A DNA stretch of 64,000 nucleotides from Tolypeutes matacus (GCA_026826555.1 JAKSZT010053928.1:42963528-43027527); one strand, 5' to 3'. Positions 1 through 11,361 are shown, numbered from the stretch's first letter. A program made the numbers and translations. Notes: a model not told the origin generated them from the letters alone.

Positions 1-184
1 ATATATATATATATTAAAGGCATTTCCTTTGCTTTTTTGCCCATTTTTTGAATGTCTCAATCCACTAATTATATTTTATTTTGTTTTGTTCTTTGTTTGA
101 TTATTTGTTTTTTTTTCCTTCTCTCTTTTTTTTTTCCCCCCTGAGTTTCCTTATGTTTGTCTCTTGCATGTAAGCTTATCACAC
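1..184. other. AT- and T-rich low-complexity DNA
   Basis: The window opens inside a TA dinucleotide run, followed by T-rich and pyrimidine-rich sequence. No reading frame or recognisable repeat body is seen. It may be the upstream part of the L1 3' UTR that follows. Confidence 0.6.
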
Positions 185-762
185 TTGTTTCTTTTTCCTA
201 GTAAGTGTATTTGATTATTTTATGGACTAAATGTTCATGGAGGATTTGGATCACAGAAGGGTTACAATGGGTACTGCAGGGGATTATTGGGGTGGGGTGT
301 CTGGGGGGGGGTTTCGTGGGGATTGGTTCATCCGAATATACATGAAAGATATACAAAATCATTCAAAGGATCGGGGGATGGGGCATGGTCACGATGGGTG
401 GATAATCACACAATAAATGAGGGAATCTGAATTCCTAGCCTGGAGAGCTCTGCCACAATCTCCAAGGGAGCAGCAATAGTCCTCTGAGTGTAGGGACAGT
501 GCCTGTCAAAATAGGATGACCCACTGATGTTTTTTTTTTTTTTTTTTTTTTTTTATTGATGACTACCCTTGTGAGTCTTTGCTCTTGTAAATGAGACTTA
601 GCCTTCAGTTCTGGGGTGCCTAAGGGTTGCCACCTGAGAGCCTCCTTTTTGCTAAAATGTGGCCTCTCTCTAAGCCAAACTCACCATATGATTGCATTAC
701 CTTCCCCCCAACGTGGGACATGACTCCCGGGGATGAGCCTCCCTGGCAATGAGGGATTAATA

Positions 763-869
763 CCAAGTGCCAACTGGCAGCTTTGTGCAGTGGCAGTATC
801 GTAGCCAATGAGATTTATCCGAGGCATGATTATTGCTAATTGAAAACTTTTCCCAAGTGCCAACTGGCA
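763..869 (+). repeat. Target site duplications flanking the U4 fragment
   Basis: The 17-base word ccaagtgccaactggca occurs at 763-779 and again at 853-869, directly bordering the U4-like sequence. Removing the insert and one copy restores a continuous L1 3' UTR, as judged against the homologous region near 8,300. The copies are identical. Confidence 0.85.
779..856 (+). pseudogene. RNU4 pseudogene: U4 snRNA retropseudogene, 3'-truncated
   Basis: The sequence matches the first ~78 nt of U4 small nuclear RNA, the spliceosomal RNA that pairs with U6. It begins agctttgtgcagtggcag and runs through the stem II / 5' stem-loop region to aaaacttttccc. Against the U4 sequence I know there are about four substitutions, mostly at CpG positions. 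The second half of U4, including the Sm site and 3' stem-loop, is absent, and there is no poly(A) tail. Perfect 17-bp target duplications flank it. A 3'-truncated, tailless, TSD-flanked copy is the known product of self-primed reverse transcription of snRNA. No snRNA promoter is expected, so it should be inert. Confidence 0.9.
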
Positions 870-1559
870 ACACAACTGGAAAAAGACCTTGAATAAAAGG
901 GGGAAATGGTAAAGACAAATGAGTTCAAGTGGCTAAGAGACTTCAAAGAGAGTCGGGGGGTCATCCCAGAGGTAACTCTTATGCACACCTCAGTAGGAGC
1001 TCATAGAACATCTAAGTGCCTATCACCCCACTCAGTGGGGTTCCTGAGAGCTCCAGAGACACCCTGGTCCTATATAAGGGGGGATAGCCCCAGAGACTGA
1101 TGCCTTATCAGTGGGTTCTATTTTGGAATCTGTGCTCCTGAGAGTGACAGAATTAGACTCAAATAAGTCCTCCCTGCACATGATTCACCAGTCCCTTCTA
1201 TTCAAACCTACATGTGATGCTGGAGTTTCTTAGGTATACTTCCAGAGACTGGAGCCTCCCACCTACCTATGTGCCAGGTGTGCATGAAATCTAGGTGGAG
1301 CTGCAACTCCTACCCTACAGCTCAATGGACTCATCCAAGTCACCTGGTGAGGAGACAACAATGGGCAATAGCCATCCCAGGGAATGGAGAGGGCCTGCAT
1401 CTGCAGGCAGGATCATCCCACCCACCATATCCATGGGATACAAGCCCTCTCTCACTTGGAGTTGGAGTGGACATCACCATCCCAGTCACCTCTGGATTGG
1501 GGGAAGAACTATGGACTAGAGTGGTCTTGATGGTATTCTCTTGTTCACATATGGTGATT

Positions 1560-1941
1560 CTAGCAATGCAAGAAATTATAACAATGAGGTGGAGCCAGTG
1601 GCCACTTGACACTTTTGGGTTAGGGAGGGGACGAGCAGTTGAAATACAGTGGCTTCTTTGGGAGTTGGAGGTTGTCCTGAGTACTGTTGTGGCAACGGAT
1701 GTTGGCCATTTTAAATCAGCACACACCACTCAGAACTGAGTGGGAGAGAGTGTGGTCTACAGTGTGAACTGTGGTCTATGGTTGGTGGCAAGGCTCCAGG
1801 ATGTATAAGTTCATTGAGGGTGGTGGGCCACACTGTGGGAGATGTTTGTGTGTGATGTGGTGGGAGGTGTGGGAGGTGGGCAACATGGAAATCCCAGTGG
1901 GTTCCGTGTAATATTTTGGGTAATCTAAGCACCTCTTAAAA

Positions 1942-1988
<47 letters not shown>

Positions 1989-2090
1989 CATTTTTGTAAG
2001 CAAATACACATATATGCATATATATTTATATAACATTTTGCAAATGTTTGTATGTATTGTGAGAATTTTGATTTTTACCCATAATAATAA
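1560..2090 (+). repeat. L1 terminal module, reference copy
   Basis: This is the 3'-most ~500 bp of the L1 above. Landmarks are gagagagtgtggtctaca, a G-rich stretch near 1,850-1,885, taatctaagcacctctta, then a TA-rich tract and an A tail. The same series appears at 21,982-22,349 (+), 15,488-15,850 (-) and, as its last part only, at 47,538-47,739 (-). Confidence 0.8.
1952..1987. repeat. (TA)n microsatellite
   Basis: About 18 uninterrupted TA units lie within the L1 tail module. The homologous position of the copy at 47.6 kb also has a TA-rich tract, so the repeat grew from sequence belonging to the element. Confidence 0.9.
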
Positions 2091-2118
2091 AAAAAAAAAA
2101 AGAAGAAGAAGAAACTGA

Positions 2119-2400
2119 GTGGGAGTAGATGTGGCTCAAGCAGTTGAGTGCCCGCTTCCCATATGGGAGGTCCCAGGTTCAGTTTCCGGTGCCTGGACAA
2201 AGAGGAGATCTTGGGTTCCATTCTTGGTGCCTCCTAAAGAAAAACCAAACAGACAATGAGCAAAAAAAAAAACAACAACAACAGCAACAAAACAAGCAGA
2301 CAATAAGCAAAATCAATGAGCAGACAACGAGCAAAAACAATGTACAATGAGGAAGCCACCTTGTGGGGGGGTGTGAATAAAATTAAAAATAAAAAAAAAA
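2119..2400 (+). mobile_element. tRNA-derived SINE (DAS-like)
   Basis: The body starts gggagtagatgtggctcaag, with an A-box-like segment and a degenerate B box near 2,172-2,182. A long A-rich tail follows with repeated gagcaaaa-type units. The flanks gaagaaactgagt (2,106-2,118) and agaagacactgggt (from 2,401) look like diverged target duplications. The insertion lies at the junction of two L1 elements. Confidence 0.75.
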
Positions 2401-2402
2401 AG

Positions 2403-3369
2403 AAGACACTGGGTGAGCATACAGAAGAAAGTGTAAACATACATAGAAAAATAACAGATCTTATGGTAATGAAAGGCACAATAGAAGAAATTAAAAATAC
2501 ACTAGAGGGAAGCGGCTGTGGCTCAATCAGTAGGGCTCCCGTTTACCATATGGGAGGCCCCGGGTTCGGTTCCCGGGGCCTCCTGGTGAAGGCAAGCCCG
2601 CCCGCACGGCGTGGTTAGCTGACCCAGTGAGCACAAGCAGCAAGGGGGGGATAAATGAATAAATAAATAAAATAAAATAAAATAAAAAAAAGTGAGTGAG
2701 GCAAAAAAAAAATACACTAGAATCATACAACAATGGATTTGAATGGGTATAGGAAAGAACTAGCAAATTAGAACACAGGCCATCTGAAATCACAGAGAGA
2801 AAAAAATAGGAAAAATTGAGCAGGGTCTCAAGGAATTGAATGACAGCACAAACACACAAACATATGCATTATGGGTATACCAGAAGGAGAAGAGAAGCAA
2901 AAAGGGGCTGAAGGAGTGTTTGAGGAAAAAATGGCTGAAAATTTCCCAACTCTTATGAGGGACATGGATTTACATGTCCAGGAAGCACAATGTACTCCAA
3001 AAGAATAAATCCTAACAGAACTATTCCAAGACCCATACTAATGAGATTGTCAAATGCCAAAGAAAAAGAGAGAATCCTGAAAGCAGCAAGAGAAAAGTGA
3101 TCCATCACATACAAGGAATGCTCAATAACATTAAGTGTTCAGTTCTCATCTGAAACCATGGAGGTGAGAAGACAGTGGTAAGACTATTTAAGTTACTGAA
3201 AGAGAAAAACTGCCAGCCAAGAATTCTGTATCCAGCAAAACTGACCTTCAAAAATAAGGGAGAGATTACAATATTCACAGATAAACAGAAACTGAGAGAC
3301 TTTGTCAACAAGAGTCCTGCCCTACAAGAAATGCTAAAGGGAGTTCTGCAGGCTGAAAGGAAAAGATAA
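2403..3369 (+). pseudogene. L1 ORF1 (RNA-binding protein) remnant
   Basis: L1 ORF1p is the trimeric RNA chaperone that coats L1 RNA in the cytoplasmic RNP. The best preserved part is the C-terminal domain at 3,175-3,369, where a frame of about 64 codons contains QPRILYPAKLTF and a final ALQEMLKGVLQAE. Upstream the frame is broken repeatedly, and a SINE sits at 2,507-2,707. The N-terminal coiled coil and the RRM core cannot be followed as one frame. The copy cannot make a functional protein. Confidence 0.8.
2507..2707 (+). mobile_element. tRNA-derived SINE inside L1 ORF1
   Basis: The tRNA-like head reads gcggctgtggctcaatcag and has a strong B box (gggttcggttcc). A short tRNA-unrelated body and an A/AATA-rich tail follow. 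Target duplications aaaaatacactaga lie at 2,493-2,506 and 2,708-2,721 and are identical, so the copy is fairly recent. It is the reverse-orientation twin of the copy at 19,880-20,072. Confidence 0.92.
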
Positions 3370-3499
3370 GAAAGAGAGGTTGGAGGAGAGTTTAGAAATT
3401 TTTAAGATTATTAGTAAAGGTAACTAAAAGGGTAAAAAGATAAACAAATTAAGATATGACATTTAAAAGCCTAAAGATAAAATGTTTGAAATACTGCCT

Positions 3500-6400
3500 T
3501 TACAATAATAACATTGAACGTTAATGAATGAAAATCCCCAATTAAGAGACACAGATTGGCAGAATGCTTTGAAAAAAAAAAAAAAAAAAAAGGTCTAACT
3601 GTATGCTCTATAAGAGACATACCTTAGAACCAAGGACACAAATATGTTGTAAGTGAAAGGTTGGAAAATGATTTTCCACTCAAACAGTAACCAAAAAAGC
3701 TGGGGTAGCAATACTAATGTCAGACAAAATTGATTTAAATGCAAAACTGTTATAAGAGATAAAGAACAGCACTATACATTACAAAAGGGGCAATCAACCA
3801 AGAAGAAAGAACAATCATAAACATTTATGCACCTGACCAGTGTGCCCCAAAATACACGAGGCAAACACTGACAAACCTGAGGGGAGAAACAGATGCCTCT
3901 AAAATAACAATGGGGGACTTTAATACACCATTCTTAGCAATAGATATAACATCTATACAGAGGATGAACACAGAAACAGAGATCTTGAATAACATGATAA
4001 ATGAACTAGACCTAAAAGACATATACAGAGCATTGCACCTCCAAACAGCAGTATATTCTTCTCAAGTACTCATGGCTCATTCTCCAGGATAGACCACATG
4101 TTAGGTCATAGAAAAAATCTCAAAGAATTTAGAAAGATTGAAAATATACAAAGTACTTTTTCTGACCACAACTGAATGAAGCTGGAAATCAATAAAGGGT
4201 GGAGAACTGGAAAATTCACAAGCATAAGGAAATTAAACAACATACTCCTAAACAATCAGTGGATCAAAGAAGAAATTGCAAGAGAAATCAGTAAATATCT
4301 CTAGGTAAATGAAAATGAGAACACAATATATCAAAATTTATGGGATGCAGTGAAGGCAGTGCTGAGAGGGAAATTTATAGCCTTAAATGACTACATTAAA
4401 AAAGAAGAAAGCTAAAATCAAAGACCCAACTGCACACCTGGAGGAACTAGAAAAAGACAGCAAACCAATTCCAAAGCAAGCAGAAGGAAAATATAGCAAA
4501 GATTAGAGCAAAAATAAATGAAATTGAGAATAGAAAACAAGAGAGAATTAACAAAACCAAAAGCTGTTGTTTTTTTTTAAAAGAAGAATGACAAAATTGA
4601 CAAACCCTTAGCTAGACTAACAGAAAAAAGGGAAGATGCAAATAAAATCAGAAATGAGAGAGGGGAATCACCACTGACCCCACAGAAACAAAAAGGATTT
4701 TATAAGAGGATAATATGAACAACTGTATGTCAATAAATTAGACAACCTGTATGAAATGGACGAATTCCCAGAAACACACAATCTACACTGACCCTAGATG
4801 AAATAGAAGACTTCAATAGACCTATCACAAAGTAATGAGATTGAATAAGTCATCAAAAACCTCCCAAAAAAGAAAAGCCCAGGACCAGAGGGCATCAAAG
4901 GTCATTCCAAAAGAACAACTACCAATCCTGCTCAAACTCTTCTAAAAAGTTGAAGAGGAGGGAATATTACCTAACTCATTCTATGAAGCCATCACCCTAA
5001 CACCAAAGCCAGATAAAGATGAAAGAAGAAAAGAAAATTACAGATCAATCTCACTAATGAACCTAGATGCAAAAATCCTCAACAAAATACTTGCAAATTG
5101 AATTTAAAAATACATTAAATTAATTCTACACCATGATTAAGTGGGCTTTATCCCGGATATGCAAGGGTGGTTCAACACAAGAAAATAAATTAATGTAATA
5201 TATCACATTAACAAACCAAAGGAGAAAAATTACATGATATTCTCTATCAACACAGAGAAAGCATTTGACAAAATCCAGCATCATTTCCTGAGTAAAACAC
5301 TTGAAATACAGGAATAGAAGGAAACTTCCTCAACATAGTCTAGGGCATATATTTAAAACACACAGCTAACATCACTCTCAGTGGTGAAAGACTGAAAACT
5401 TTCCTTCTAAGATCCAGACAAAGACAAGGTTGACCACTGTCACCACTCCTATTCAACATTGTATTAGAAGTTCTTGCTAGAGCAGTTAGGCAAGAAAAAG
5501 AAATAAAAGCCATCCAAATTGGAAAGGAAGAAGTAAAACTTTCACTATTTGCAGAGGGTATGATCCTATAAGTAGAAAATCCCAAGAAATCAACAACAAA
5601 GCTACTAGAACTAATAAACAAGTTCAGTAAAGTGGTGGAATATAAGATCAACACGCAAAAATCAGTAGTGTTTATATACACTACTAATGAGCAATCTGAG
5701 GAGGAAATCAAGAAAAAATTCCATTTACAATAGCAACTAAAAAAATCAAATATCTAGGAATTAATGTAACTAAGAATGTAAAGGACTTGTACACAGAAAA
5801 CTATCTAACATTGCTAAAAGAAATAAAGAAGACCTAAATAAATGGGAGGTCTTTCCGTGTTCATAGATTGGAAGGCTAAATATCGTTAGGATGTCAATTC
5901 TACCCAAATTGATTTACAGATTCAATGCAATCCATTAAAAATTCCAACAGCCTTTTTTATAGGAATGGAAAAGCCAATTGTCAAATTTATCTGGACGGAT
6001 AAGGGGCCCTGAAGAGGCAAAAACATCTTGAAAAAGAAGAGCAAAGTTAAAGACTCACACTACCTGACTTTAAAGCATATTACAAAGTTACAGTGGCCAA
6101 AACTACATGGTATTGGCACAAAAATGGACATATTAACAAATGAAACTGAACTGAGAGTTCAGAAATAGACTCACATATCTACAGCCAACTGATATTTGAC
6201 AAGGCTGCCAAGTCAACTAGGACAGAATAATTTTTTCAACAAATGGTTCTGGAAGAACTGAAAGAGAATGAAAGAGAATCCCTATCTCACACCCTATATA
6301 AAAATTAACTCAAAATGGATCAGGGACATAAATATAAGAGCCAGGACTGTAAAGCTCCCAGAAGAAAATGTAGAGAAGCATCATCAAGATCTTGTAGTAA

Positions 6401-7260
6401 GCAATGATTTCATAAACTTTAGAACACAAGAGCAAGCAACAAAAAAATTAGATAAATGGGACCTCCTCAAAATAAAAAAACATTTGTGCTTCAAAGGAGT
6501 TTGTCAAGAAAGTGAAAAGGCAGCCTACTCAATTGGAGAAAGTATTTGGAAACCATATATCTGATAAGGGTCTAATATCCAGCACATATAAAGAAATTCT
6601 AAAATGTAACAATAAAAAGACAACCCAATTTAAAAAATGGGCAAAAGACTTGAACAGATATTTTTCCAAAGAGGAAATACAAATGGCTAAAGAGCACATG
6701 AAGAAATGCTCAACATCATTAGCTATTAGGGAAATGCAAATCAAAACTATAATGAGGGGAGTGGATGTAGCTCAAGTGGTTGAGTGCCTGCTTCCCGTGT
6801 GCAAGGTCACAGGTTCGATTCCCAGTACTTCCTTTAAAAAATTAAAAAAAAACAAAAACAAAAAACAGTACAATGAGATATCATCTCACACCTCCTAGAC
6901 TGGGAGAAACAGAAAACTAAGTTTTTGAAAGGATGTGGAAAAATAGGAACATATTCACTCCTGGTGGGAACGTAGAATGGTGCAGCTGCTGTGGAAGAAG
7001 CTACTAGATATATACCCAGAAGAACTGAAAGCAAGGACATGAACAAATAAATGCACAATAATGTTCACAGTGGCATTATTCACATTGCCAAAAGATAGAA
7101 GTAACCCAAGTGTCCATAAACAGAAAAATAAACAACATGTGGTATATACATAGGATAGAACATTATTCAACTGTAAGAAGAACTGAAATAATGACACATG
7201 CAACAACATGGATGAAGCTTGAGGATCTTATGTTGAGTGAAATAAGCCAGACACAAACGG
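3500..7260 (+). pseudogene. L1 ORF2 (endonuclease-reverse transcriptase) remnant
   Basis: ORF2p supplies the endonuclease and reverse transcriptase for target-primed reverse transcription. The endonuclease motif GDFNTP is readable at about 3,910-3,930. In the reverse transcriptase the catalytic FADD box reads F-A-E-G at 5,548-5,559, so both aspartates are lost. Many stops and frameshifts occur. C-terminal sequence continues past 6,260 in several frames, and a SINE lies at 6,757-6,868. The antisense frame at 5,340-5,711 is a shadow of this region. Confidence 0.88.
6757..6868 (+). mobile_element. tRNA-derived SINE inside L1 ORF2
   Basis: The head gtggatgtagctcaagtgg and the B box ggttcgattcc are clear, followed by an A-rich tail with CA interruptions. 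Flanks ataatgag (6,749-6,756) and acaatgag after the tail look like slightly diverged target duplications. Confidence 0.85.
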
Positions 7261-7269
7261 ACAAATATT

Positions 7270-9112
7270 GTTTGATCTCACTGATATGAACTATGTATAA
7301 TAAGAAAACTCTAAGTGGGAGAATCTAGAAGATAGGTTACCAGAAGATAGAATGGGAGTAGAAAATGGGGAGCTGATGTTTAATCTGTGCAGAATTTATA
7401 ATTAGGTTGACTGCAATGGTTTGGAAATGGACAGAGATGATGGTAGTGCAACAGTATGAGTGTAACTAACAGCACTGAAGTATGTGTGTAAACATGGTTG
7501 AAAGGGGAAGTTTTGGGTCATATATGTTACTAGAAGGAAAGCTAGAAGATAAAACATAGGTCTGTAATAACAGTGAACTCAGTGATGGCCAAAGATTATG
7601 GTTAGTAATGTAAATATAAGAATGTTCTTTCAGGATCTATTACAAAAGTATGTCACTAGTATCAGGCATTAGTAATAGGATGGTATATGGGGGAAAATAT
7701 ATCTACAACAAAATATGAATTATGGTTAACAGTAATATTTTAACATTCTTTCATCAACTGTAACAAAAGTAAAACAATGTTAAGTGTCGACAATAGGAGG
7801 GAGGGGTTATGGGAATGTTGTATAAATTATGTTCTACCTGTCTAACCCTGGTAAGAAGGTAAAGGTGAAACACAGACAGGGCCTTTTGCATATCTTGAAC
7901 GTTATATAGCTACATACTTCTGTGGGATATAAGGTGTCCTTGTGGACATAGGTGTGTTTTCTGGATAGATAGAGGACCTCACAGTAGCTAACAAAATATA
8001 TAAACTTTCCTTTTGGGGAAGGCCTACTAGTTTCTCAATTAAGATGGCCAAAAGCTCTGGAATATATAAGCCTTGCCTAATAAAAGAAAATAGGCTAATA
8101 AGCCAAGCATTTGATCTCAGTGCTTGCACTTATGAACCCTATTCCTATAATAATGAAACAAAGCCTAATTACAATTAATGCCTAAGAGTTAGCTCCTGAA
8201 AACCTCTTTGTTACTCAAGTGTGGTCTCTTTCTAAGCCAAACTGTGCAAATAAACTCACTACTTTCCCCTTGACATGGGACCTGACTCCCAGGAATAAGC
8301 CTCCCTGGCACCAAGGGATTATTACCAAATATGAATCAGTGATGTATTTGGAAAAAGACCTTGATCAAAAAGGGGAAGTATTAAATAAAAGAGAGTTTTT
8401 AATGGTTAAGAGATTTCAAAGTGAGTTGGGAGGTCATTCTGGAGGTTACGCTTATGCAAGTTTTAGCATATATAAACTGCTGCGGTAAACAAAGCCTCAA
8501 ACAAAAGTGCTCTGGAGAGCCATACAGACGTCCAATGCCATAGCAAAGCCACAAGGCCTCATGAAATTCACACATCCCCCTCAGCAGGCTTTATCTAGGA
8601 ATATATGAAAAGTTAATTTCCCAATATAACATAGTTATACTCATTTATAAATCTCCTAATCATGACTCTTCTACTTCTTTTATTTGAACCTATAATTTTC
8701 AATTTACCTGTTAAGTATATTTCTCAGAGATGTAAAGCCTTTGGATTGTTCCTATGCCAGTTGAGCACTGAAACCTAGCAGTTATGCAGCCAACTCCTAC
8801 ACTCCACTTACTCGGGTCTTCCTGGACAACTAACAAAGTGATGATGATGGACCAGCCCCATCCACAAAGCAAGGAGTATCTTCAATTGCAAGCAAAGCAA
8901 TTCCATTCCTCTGCCCCATAATATCTACTTCCCTTCTCAGCCTGAAGCAAAGTGGACATCATCCCAAATCCCTTAAGATTGAGGAATGAACAAAAATAAG
9001 GGGGAAGTGAAACTGCTGATTAAAGAAGATTTATTATTATTGTAGTTATTACCTTGTGTTAACTGATTAACTTGTAACATTGATATAAAAAATAAATTTT
9101 TAGTTAAAAAAA
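7270..9112 (+). mobile_element. L1 3' UTR
   Basis: Noncoding sequence follows the ORF2 remnant. The segment 8,190-8,450 matches 640-1,000 in order and orientation, and 7,560-7,800 resembles 28,600-28,900. It ends in A-rich sequence at about 9,085-9,112. No gene is seen in it. Confidence 0.75.
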
Positions 9113-9852
9113 TACTTATTCTAAGGCAAAGGATTTTAATAGATGTTTATCCAAAGAACATATATAAATTGCCAATAAGCACTTGAAGAGATGTTCAACA
9201 TCATTAGTCTTTAGAGAAATACAAATTAAAACCACAATGAGATACCACTTCACACCCATAAGGATGGTTATAGTAAAAAAGATGGATAATAATCCTGTGT
9301 GAGGATGTGGAGAAATTGGGAGCCTCATACATTGCTCTTGGAAAATAGTTTGGCTGTTCCTCAAAAAGTTAATCACAGAGTTACCACATGACCCAGCTGT
9401 TCCATTCCTAGATAATTACCCAAGAGAAATAAAAACATATGTCCACATGAAAACTTGTACACAGTTGTTTATAACAGCATTATTCACAATAGTAAAAAAA
9501 ATTGAAACAACCCAAATGTCCCTCAACCGGTAAATGGATAAACAAACTGTAGTTTATCCGTACAAGAGAATATTATTCAGCCACAAAAAGAAATGAAATT
9601 CTGATACATGCTACAACATAGATGAACCTTGAAGACATTATGTAAGTGAAATAAGCCAGACACAAAAGACCACATATTGTGTCAGTCCATTTATATGCAA
9701 TATCCAGGGTAGCCAAATCTATAGAGACAGAAAGTTGATTAGTGGTTGCAAGGGCATGGGGGTAAGAGGGGGACTGACTGCTAATGGGTATGGGTTTCTT
9801 TTTAGGATGATGAAAATATTCTGGAATTAGATAGTGGTGATGGTTACACAAC
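9113..9852 (+). mobile_element. Older L1 3' end, left part
   Basis: The sequence has the order typical of the L1 ORF2 end and 3' UTR: a segment around ttcaacatcattag, then acccaaatgtcc, then a stretch ending gtgatggttacacaac. It breaks at the ERV-L insertion and resumes at 14,190 with tttgtgaatatactaaa, the expected continuation. The ERV-L is therefore younger than this L1. Confidence 0.85.
9848..9852. repeat. ERV-L target site duplication, left
   Basis: The word acaac directly precedes the 5' LTR and is repeated at 14,185-14,189 after the 3' LTR. A 5-bp duplication is usual for class III (ERV-L) integration. Confidence 0.9.
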
Positions 9853-10304
9853 TGTGATGGTTAGGCTAATGTGTCAACTTGGCCAGGTAATTGTATTCAG
9901 GTGTTAAGTCCAGCAAGCACTGGGCTAATTGTAATACAAGAGCATTTATGGACTTCAACCACCAGTGAGTTTACTGCATGGATGGCTGATTACATCTGCA
10001 TCAATGAGGGAGATTGCATCAGCAATGGGTGATACTTTTATCCAAGCAGTTGAATGCCTTAAAAGGGGAAGTGATTTCAACATTCAGAGAGAATTTCCCA
10101 GCTCGTCTTTGGACAGCCAACTTCTCCCAGAAACTCATCAAGGACCTTTCATCGGACTTGCATCAGAGCCACTGGCTTGCAGCCTGCCTGTGGAACCTGG
10201 ACTTGTGCATCCCCATGGTCACGTGAGAGACTCTCATAAAATCTCATATTATTGACAGATATCTTCTGTTGATTCTGTTTCCTGAGAGAACCCTAACTAA
10301 TACG
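9853..10304 (+). repeat. ERV-L 5' LTR
   Basis: The LTR starts TGTGATGGTTAGG and ends TACG, where the 3' LTR has TACA, so the terminal CA has mutated. It matches 13,734-14,184 along its full length. Reading frames within it are chance frames. Confidence 0.95.
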
Positions 10305-10307
10305 GCT

Positions 10308-10322
10308 TGGTACCGGGAGCGG
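10308..10322 (+). promoter_or_regulatory. Primer binding site, tRNA-Leu type
   Basis: TGGTACCGGGAGCGG lies 3 nt after the 5' LTR. It is complementary to the 3' end of a tRNA-Leu (UAA-type ending in CCA) with about two mismatches. A leucine primer is the property that gives ERV-L its name. Confidence 0.8.
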
Positions 10323-10329
10323 TTCTTGA

Positions 10330-11359
10330 GGGACAGAGTCTTAAACATGGGATGTCTGGAGTGGTTCTGGGAGTTTCGTAATCCGCTCTCTACTCTAATT
10401 GGACTCAAGGATACTAATGACTCTCTTTCCAAGAATGAACAGGTTGCTAACAGTCCCTGGCGTGAGCTGGCAATAGAGATACGCAAAATAGCATAACTGG
10501 ATTCCTCTACTTCCATGCTTATAAGAAGCAAGGATCTGGGTGAGTGTTTTCAACACCTTAACAGAATTTTGTGGAGTCAAAAAGTATAATGATGTTGGCT
10601 GGCTCCTCCTAGATAATCTGGATACAGTTACAAAAGAAAGAGATGAGCTAAAGTCTTCAAATTTGAAACTTAAATGCCACATGAATGATATGAGTTTCTA
10701 CGTGTGCCTTGAAAGAAAATCTTGTCTCCTGTAGCCACAGACTTGAGATATCTGAGACTCAAACCCAGACTCTCATTGTACGAATAGCAGAATTACAAAG
10801 GAAACTAAAATCTTAACCTTGCAGGGTTTCTGCAATTAAAGTGAAGGCATTGATTGGAAAGGAGTGGAACCCTGAAGATTGGGATGGAGACATATGGGAT
10901 GATGATAATATTGGTGGGGACATTGGAATGCTAAATTCTGCTGAGACTTTACCAGATAAAACTGCAATGGCCTGTCCTGTGGAGACCACACCTTGTCAAC
11001 CTTGTATAGTCCAGCCTCCAGCCTGCCCCAGGGAGTCCAGACCTCCTTCCAGCTCTGAGGTGGATACCAGCCAAACTCCAGCCTGCACTGCCCAGCCTCT
11101 GGCCTGCCCCAGAGAGTCTGGACCTCCTCCCAGCCACGAGGCAGGTACCAGCCAAACTCCAGCATGCACTGCCCAGCCTCCCTGCCCTGAGGAATCTGCC
11201 TTCCAACCCCTGCCTGAAGAGATTAAACCTGTCTCACCAGAAGAAAATGCAATGGAATGCCCTGAAGTCAGTAGCCTGCAAGACATCTCTAAAACTTCTC
11301 TTTACCCACCCCCACCACCCCTCTTGTCTTCGAGACCTATTACTAGACTGAACACTTAA
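10330..11359 (+). pseudogene. ERV-L gag-like region with proline-rich tandem repeat
   Basis: This region lies in the gag position, between the primer site and pol. The first part is broken by stops. A short helical, charged stretch (around KERDELKSSNLKLK, near 10,635-10,675) suggests a coiled coil. An open frame at 10,841-11,359 (172 codons from its first Met) begins with an acidic, tryptophan-rich segment and continues as a proline- and cysteine-rich segment, partly built of an 81-bp tandem repeat at 11,022-11,183. The acidic segment has a diverged counterpart near 49,060-49,140. No major homology region or zinc knuckle is evident. The gag assignment rests on position and the shared segment. 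Confidence 0.7.
11022..11183 (+). repeat. 81-bp tandem duplication in gag-like frame
   Basis: Two units at 11,022-11,102 and 11,103-11,183 both begin cctgccccag and contain taccagccaaactccagc. Each is 27 codons, so the frame is kept. They differ at several positions, and a partial third unit may follow. Confidence 0.85.
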
Positions 11360-11361
11360 CC

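Larger units (their letters stand above)
185..2114 (+). mobile_element. L1 LINE 3' UTR with poly(A) tail, xenarthran type
   Basis: This is the 3' untranslated part of an L1 element; no ORF2 is left in the window. Positions 640-1000 align by eye with 8,190-8,450, which lies downstream of the ORF2 remnant of the next L1, and this identifies the block as L1 3' UTR. The last part, from about 1,560, is a terminal module that recurs at 15.5, 22.0 and 47.5 kb. The element ends in an A-rich tail at 2,089-2,114. It carries a U4 snRNA fragment at 779-856 and a TA microsatellite near its end. The long frames on both strands at 1,269-1,739 are chance frames in this noncoding DNA. Confidence 0.75.
2401..9112 (+). 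mobile_element. L1 LINE, nearly full ORF1-ORF2-3' UTR, dead
   Basis: An L1 in sense orientation contains an ORF1 remnant (2,403-3,369), an ORF2 remnant (about 3,500-7,260) and a long 3' UTR (about 7,270-9,112) ending in an A-rich segment. Two SINEs interrupt it. The 5' UTR is missing here; the upstream L1 may have inserted into it, leaving its 5' part outside the window. Stop codons and frameshifts break both frames. The 3' UTR is homologous to 185-1,560. Confidence 0.85.

Noticed and set aside
1269..1739. 156-codon frame with an overlapping antisense frame
   Set aside because: It lies in the L1 3' UTR and its terminal module, which are noncoding in the other copies.
2507..2707. Functional tRNA gene
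   Set aside because: A and B boxes are present but the cloverleaf is degenerate and it continues into a SINE body and tail; the same holds for the other tRNA-like heads.
5340..5711. 123-codon antisense frame
   Set aside because: It is the complement of the L1 ORF2 reverse transcriptase region.
10841..11359. 172-codon frame as a possible domesticated cellular gene
   Set aside because: It sits in gag position between clear LTRs, and other parts of the provirus are broken; there is no evidence of selection or transcription.
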